NCBI GenBank assembly: GCA_036703315.1
Contig: DATNPH010000080.1
Location: 1 to 64,000 of the forward strand
Direction of reading: 5' to 3'
Source of the DNA: DATNPH01 sp036703315
GTDB lineage: Bacteria; Cyanobacteriota; Cyanobacteriia; Cyanobacteriales; Coleofasciculaceae
DNA length: 64,000 nt
The notes under the pieces are model-generated. The model did not search any database and was not told where the DNA came from. It saw only the letters and a program-made list of their open reading frames with translations. A program made the translations under genes and the position numbers. Positions 62,238-64,000 of the stretch are shown here, one piece after another (within the stretch, counting starts at the first letter, position 1; each line of letters starts with the position of its first letter).

Positions 62238-63401
62238 TCAACCGTTGGTAAATTGACGTTGCGGTGGAATTTCTTGATTATCGGTTGTACGAAGATTGAG
62301 AGGCTGGCGAACTCGTTCCTGTTCCAATTCATAGTGGCTTTGGATGCGATCGCCACTCTGAACATTAAACCAGTGAATGGCTTGGGGTGCCACAGATAGC
62401 GTCACGTCTTCTCCTTCCCACACCTGATCAGTAGGCAATAAAGCGCGTATTCTCAAATCTGAACCGTTAACCCGAACGCTAATCAGATTTTGCATCCCCA
62501 GGTTTTCTACTAAGAATATCCGGCCCTGAATCGTCACCGTATCCTCCGGTTCGGCGAGGTGGACATCTTCTGGACGGATGCCCAGTACAATCTGTGAAGG
62601 TGGTGAGGAAACGTTTGGCAAAGGAATTCTAGACTCACCCAAGACAGCATTATTGCCTTCACAGTTGAGTGTCAATAAGTTCATCTGGGGACTGCCCACG
62701 AAACCCGCAACAAATTGGTTGGCAGGTCTAGTGTAGATCTCTTGGGGGGGTGCCAGCTGTTGCAGATTACCGTCATACAATACAGCCACTTTGCTCGAAA
62801 GGGTCATAGCTTCCGTCTGGTCGTGAGTCACGTAAACCACCGGTGCCTGCTGCTTCTCGAATAGCTGTTTTAAATCTGCCCGCACTTGCTCTCGCAACAA
62901 GGCGTCAAGATTACTCAGTGGTTCATCTAACAAAAATATATCCGGTTCACGCACCAAAGCACGACCCAGAGCAACCCTCTGCCGTTGACCACCTGACATC
63001 TGCCCTGGTTTACGATCCATCAAGTGTTCAAGTCCCAGCTTCGCGGCGACATCATTCACGCGCCGCCGAATTTCATCTGATGGCATTTTGCGTAGCTTCA
63101 GACCGGCAGCAATATTTTCATATACCGTCATGTGGGGATAAAGAGCGTAGCTTTGGAACACCATTGCAATATTACGTTTGCCTGGCCCAACACGGCTGAC
63201 ATCCCGCCCGTTAATCACTACTTTGCCACGAGTGGGTGGCTCCAACCCCGCTATCAGCCGCAATAACGTCGATTTACCACATCCTGATGGACCCAGCAGG
63301 GTGAGAAACTCGCCCTCATCAACATCTATACTAATGTCTTTAACAGGGACTACTTTAGGATTGTAGGTTTTGTTAAGATTTATTAGTTCAAGCTTTGCCA
63401 T
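62238..63401 (-). CDS. Carbohydrate ABC importer ATPase (UgpC/MsmK/MalK type)
   Basis: The ATG at 63401 starts MAKLELINLNK. The 387 residues contain Walker A GPSGCGKST, Q-loop VFQSYALYP, signature MSGGQRQRVALGRAL, Walker B IFLLDEPLSNLDA, and a C-terminal OB/TOBE regulatory domain (VLGIRPEDVHL). MalK-type ATPases often serve several sugar importers. It is followed upstream on the same strand by a permease at the window edge, and it may also energise the ATPase-less importer at 23.6-26.6 kb. Confidence 0.94.
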   Translation of the reverse strand: MAKLELINLNKTYNPKVVPVKDISIDVDEGEFLTLLGPSGCGKSTLLRLIAGLEPPTRGKVVINGRDVSRVGPGKRNIAMVFQSYALYPHMTVYENIAAGLKLRKMPSDEIRRRVNDVAAKLGLEHLMDRKPGQMSGGQRQRVALGRALVREPDIFLLDEPLSNLDALLREQVRADLKQLFEKQQAPVVYVTHDQTEAMTLSSKVAVLYDGNLQQLAPPQEIYTRPANQFVAGFVGSPQMNLLTLNCEGNNAVLGESRIPLPNVSSPPSQIVLGIRPEDVHLAEPEDTVTIQGRIFLVENLGMQNLISVRVNGSDLRIRALLPTDQVWEGEDVTLSVAPQAIHWFNVQSGDRIQSHYELEQERVRQPLNLRTTDNQEIPPQRQFTNG

Positions 63402-63730
63402 GGTTTTTATCACTTATTGCTCAGAAACTTGTGATGAGATTTAGTCCTCACTGTATCTATTAAAGCTAGATTATTTTCGGAAGGTAGAGGGAGTCACGAA
63501 AGAGCATAAAGTTTGAAATTATATTGTATAGTTATACACCAAGTTTCCTCCTTAACCCATCCTTCTATGTGGCATAGCGCCGTGATAAATAGGTAGGCAA
63601 GGTTAAACAGAAGATAAACTCAACCTATTCGCCTTTAGACTTCCTTGCAGTCCTGACATCTGAGAGAGACATTTTTAGTTGATTTACGTTCACCTACTTA
63701 GCTGAAAATTCAGCAAGCCTTAAATTCTTT
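63402..63730. other. Intergenic region between ATPase and permease
   Basis: These 329 bases show no gene. They are A+T-rich around 63460-63540 and probably contain a promoter for the ATPase gene. Confidence 0.5.
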
Positions 63731-64000
63731 CTATCCTTTGACAGCACCAGCGGTTAAACCTTGGACGATCTTTCGCTGGAATGCCAGTACTAGCGCTATC
63801 AAAGGTAATGTTCCCAAAATTGTAGCAGCGGCGATCGGTCCGTAGGGAATTTCAAACACTGATGCCCCACTTAACTGAGCTGTTGCTACGGGGATAGTCT
63901 TCATCGTTTCGCGGGTTATGAATGTTAAGGCAAAAATGAACTCATTCCAGGCAGCAATGAAGGTGAGAATTCCTGTCGTCGCCAGTGCCGGAAGCGTCAT
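63731..64000 (-). CDS. Sugar ABC transporter permease (MalG/UgpE type), C-terminal part
   Basis: The gene runs off the window edge; only the last 89 residues are visible. They contain TMD-type helices (ATTGILTFIAAWNEFIFALT) and the C-terminal RKIVQGLTAGAVKG, typical of MalG/UgpE. The EAA loop lies beyond the window. It probably belongs with the ATPase downstream. Confidence 0.88.
   Translation of the reverse strand: MTLPALATTGILTFIAAWNEFIFALTFITRETMKTIPVATAQLSGASVFEIPYGPIAAATILGTLPLIALVLAFQRKIVQGLTAGAVKG

Overview
The window is chromosomal DNA of a cyanobacterium. The evidence is the frequent HIP1 octamer GCGATCGC, the plastid-type genes ycf46 and ycf35, a phytochrome-like bilin-binding GAF domain, a beta-carbonic anhydrase, cyanobacterial CobN, heptanucleotide tandem repeats and many GAF/PAS histidine kinases. 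Intergenic regions are long and full of repeats, as in large-genome filamentous or Chroococcidiopsis-like strains. The genus cannot be decided from this sequence alone.

Layout. 1-1.7 kb: a restriction-endonuclease-like domain fused to a ParA-type ATPase, and a decapitated glutathione transferase. 1.7-9.3 kb: a hybrid histidine kinase divergent from cobN (its reading frame carries several in-frame intergenic-type repeats), then an SGNH hydrolase. 9.4-15.1 kb: ferredoxin, LOG-type hydrolase, NarL-type regulator, a lipoprotein, then a ribbon-helix-helix protein, ycf46 and ycf35. 15.3-23 kb: a bilin-GAF/GGDEF/EAL protein, the GlcE/GlcF-like pair and an ABC exporter. 23.6-28.6 kb: a carbohydrate ABC importer without its ATPase and an MscS channel. 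28.7-32.2 kb: a decayed region with a DUF4365 pseudogene, an IS200/IS605 relic and a complete IS605-type tnpA/tnpB element. 32.3-35.5 kb: a Crp-type regulator divergent from a PhnD-like protein, and a TTC38-like protein whose C-terminus is encoded by a small inverted-repeat element. 35.9-43.7 kb: lgt, cobM, a zinc-ribbon protein, a flavin reductase, a MIF homologue, a kinase with a fused UrtA-like binding domain, and carbonic anhydrase. 43.8-51.3 kb: a large PAS/GAF kinase and sbcC, with a decayed duplicate of the sbcC 3' end beside it. 52-60.2 kb: stress protein, receiver, NACHT NTPase, two lipoproteins that share an N-terminal module (one ends in a caspase/C13-like protease with an EF-hand-like loop, the other in a thioredoxin domain), and a CcdA-like thiol transporter. 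60.3-64 kb: an SGNH hydrolase and part of a second carbohydrate ABC importer.

How the genes may work together. The strongest functional groupings are the cobalt-corrin genes (cobN, cobM), the glycolate-dehydrogenase-like pair, the envelope thiol/protease lipoprotein cluster with CcdA, and two sugar importers that may share one ATPase. Sensory capacity is high: three histidine kinases, a c-di-GMP enzyme and several receivers lie within 64 kb.

Most unusual items: the nuclease-like/ParA fusion, the apparently cytoplasmic UrtA-like sensor kinase, the EF-hand protease lipoprotein with its thioredoxin paralogue, the repeat-bearing cobN frame, and a previously unnamed (to me) dispersed pyrimidine-rich element with conserved inverted ends found at least seven times. 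No CRISPR array, rRNA or tRNA was recognised.
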